Assembly (NCBI GenBank): GCA_946478715.1
Contig: CAMLDA010000030.1
Span: forward strand, 1-7,274
DNA: 7,274 nt
Direction of reading: 5' to 3'
From: an uncultured Candidatus Saccharibacteria bacterium
Lineage (GTDB): Bacteria; Patescibacteria; Saccharimonadia; Saccharimonadales; UBA10212
Shown: positions 6,310 to 7,274 of the stretch, piece by piece
How positions within the stretch are numbered: the first letter of the stretch is position 1
Layout of the letters: every line of letters starts with the position of its first letter
Notes under the pieces: model-generated
The model's input: the letters and a program-made list of their open reading frames with translations, nothing else
Told to the model about the DNA's origin: nothing
The model's database searches: none
Made by a program: the position numbers and the translations under genes

Positions 6310-7274
6310 ATGCGGCTAGCGCGAAGATTACCGAAAAGGCATGACGGACAGGTGCTTATTACCCTGGTAATAGTTATCCCGGCTTTCATCCTTATCGCAT
6401 CCGCCTACTTTTCGCTTAGCACCTCCGGCTATCGACTGGAAAGACAGGACCAGTTCCGCACTCAGGCCCAGATGGCAGCCGATGCCGGGGCCGACTACTC
6501 GGTAGAGCAGCTCAACCAGGATAATAGCTGGGCGGGTACCGGCAGTGAGATAACCCTGCAGTCAGACAGCCAAAAGAAAGTGACCTTTGAGAGCTCTATT
6601 ACCGACAATAGTTCCTCCAGTAAGACTATCAATGTGATCGGCAGGACATATTTCCCCGCGTCATCATCCACGCCTTCGGCCACAGTCAAGATCAATGTCG
6701 ACCTAAGGCAGGTTTCTTCGGGGTCATACAGCGTAGTCAGCGGTGAAGGCGGATTGTATATGAGCAATTCCGCCAAGATAGTCGGAGGCGACGTGCTGAT
6801 AAACGGCGCTATCAGCCTTTCTAATACGGCCCAGATAGGATTAAGCACGAATCCCGTCAGCGTAAGCGTGGCCGACGCCCTCTGCCCGAACCCACCGGAC
6901 GCCACCTACCCGCGGGTGTGCAATGCGGGCGATAAGGATAATCCTATAACCATTACCAACAGCGGCCACATCTACGGAGACGTCAAAGCCAACCCTCAGA
7001 CTAACCCCTACCCCTCGAACATCACGAATAACGGGCTTGTGGCGACATCCGGTGTAGCAGCCCAGGCGCTGCCGAACTACGACCGGGCCGGCCAGATAGC
7101 GGCTGTCGCGAACACGATATCGGGCGGCTTCTCGTGCAGCAGCGGCAGCCAGGTATGGAACGCAAATACCAAAATAGTTGGCGACGTCAATATCAGCAAT
7201 AAATGCAAGGTGACAGTAAAGGGTAATATCTGGATAACCGGCAATCTTTCTTTATCGAACTCGGCATCCTTAAT
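6310..7274 (+). CDS. Partial PilX-like minor pilin/assembly protein with a long beta-helix-like ectodomain
   Basis: The frame is open from ATG 6310 to the right edge (321 visible residues, no stop). The N-terminus has a basic segment (RLARRLPKRHDG), a hydrophobic helix (14-37) and QMAADAGADYSVEQLN (54-69), resembling the AAEAG block after the helix in PilX-type proteins. The would-be cleavage site is G13|Q14 with no glutamate at +5, as in atypical GspK/PilX pilins. From about residue 145, short strands rich in Ser, Asn and Gly recur: SNSAKIVGGDVLINGAISLS (152-171), ITNSGHIYGDVKA (215-227), TKIVGDVNISN (287-297) and KGNIWITGNLSLSNSAS (304-320). This periodicity suggests a beta-helix. Four cysteines are visible (C192, C204, C276, C299). 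AAGGA (6292-6296) is 13 nt from ATG 6310 but 7 nt from an in-frame TTG at 6304 that would overlap the upstream stop, so either start is possible. Its place after the minor pilins suggests a tip or adhesive role; this is inference. Confidence 0.8.
   Translation, partial: MRLARRLPKRHDGQVLITLVIVIPAFILIASAYFSLSTSGYRLERQDQFRTQAQMAADAGADYSVEQLNQDNSWAGTGSEITLQSDSQKKVTFESSITDNSSSSKTINVIGRTYFPASSSTPSATVKINVDLRQVSSGSYSVVSGEGGLYMSNSAKIVGGDVLINGAISLSNTAQIGLSTNPVSVSVADALCPNPPDATYPRVCNAGDKDNPITITNSGHIYGDVKANPQTNPYPSNITNNGLVATSGVAAQALPNYDRAGQIAAVANTISGGFSCSSGSQVWNANTKIVGDVNISNKCKVTVKGNIWITGNLSLSNSASL

Noticed and set aside
6495..6905. Minus-strand open frame (136 codons) opposite the PilX-like gene
   Set aside because: It is antisense to a frame open for 965 nt with coherent pilin-like features; no ribosome-binding site or known domain.
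1..7274. CRISPR array, tRNA/rRNA, insertion sequence or prophage signals
   Set aside because: No regularly spaced repeats, cloverleaf-like segments, transposase motifs or terminal inverted repeats were seen; the window is densely coding with housekeeping and pilus genes.

Overview
The window looks like a chromosomal segment of a Candidate Phyla Radiation (Patescibacteria) genome, most likely Saccharibacteria-like. This rests on the pilin style (short leader, G|FTIVE cleavage site, KARDTERKTDIKALQ-type helix), compact gene packing and a pilus locus without outer-membrane components in view. It is inference from sequence character, not a database match. TGA is used as a normal stop (end of the gene at 5627-6307), so the locus shows no UGA recoding of the Gracilibacteria/Absconditabacteria type.

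Left part (1-1451, minus strand): recA (435-1451) has a clear Shine-Dalgarno sequence and an extended -10 promoter. It is followed after 12 nt by a co-directional gene (422 to beyond the left edge) for a small His/Asp-rich probable membrane protein, perhaps a metal-dependent hydrolase of the YdjM/DUF457 type. A 114-bp divergent spacer separates recA from the pilus locus.

Middle (1566-4584, plus strand): pilB (assembly ATPase) and pilC (polytopic platform protein) are separated by 1 nt. PilB has intact ATPase motifs but has lost all four cysteines of the zinc-binding module found in most PilB/GspE proteins. Its start appears leaderless.

Right part (4635-7274, plus strand): the major pilin gene has its own perfect-consensus promoter and a strong intrinsic terminator, so it is a separate, probably highly expressed unit. 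A second promoter immediately after the terminator drives a tightly packed minor-pilin operon: a PilV-like prepilin (5254-5640), a PilW/GspJ-like prepilin (5627-6307, GTG start, overlapping) and a PilX-like protein with a long repetitive, probably beta-helical ectodomain (6310 to beyond the right edge).

Together the plus-strand genes encode a type IV pilus: PilB powers polymerisation at PilC, the major pilin forms the fibre, and the minor pilins probably form the initiation/tip complex, with the PilX-like protein as candidate adhesin. Prepilin peptidase, a retraction ATPase and alignment proteins are not in the window. Apart from the 146-nt gap before the major pilin, the 114-nt divergent spacer and the 73-nt terminator/promoter gap, the window is coding throughout. 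I saw no tRNA, rRNA, CRISPR array, insertion sequence or riboswitch.
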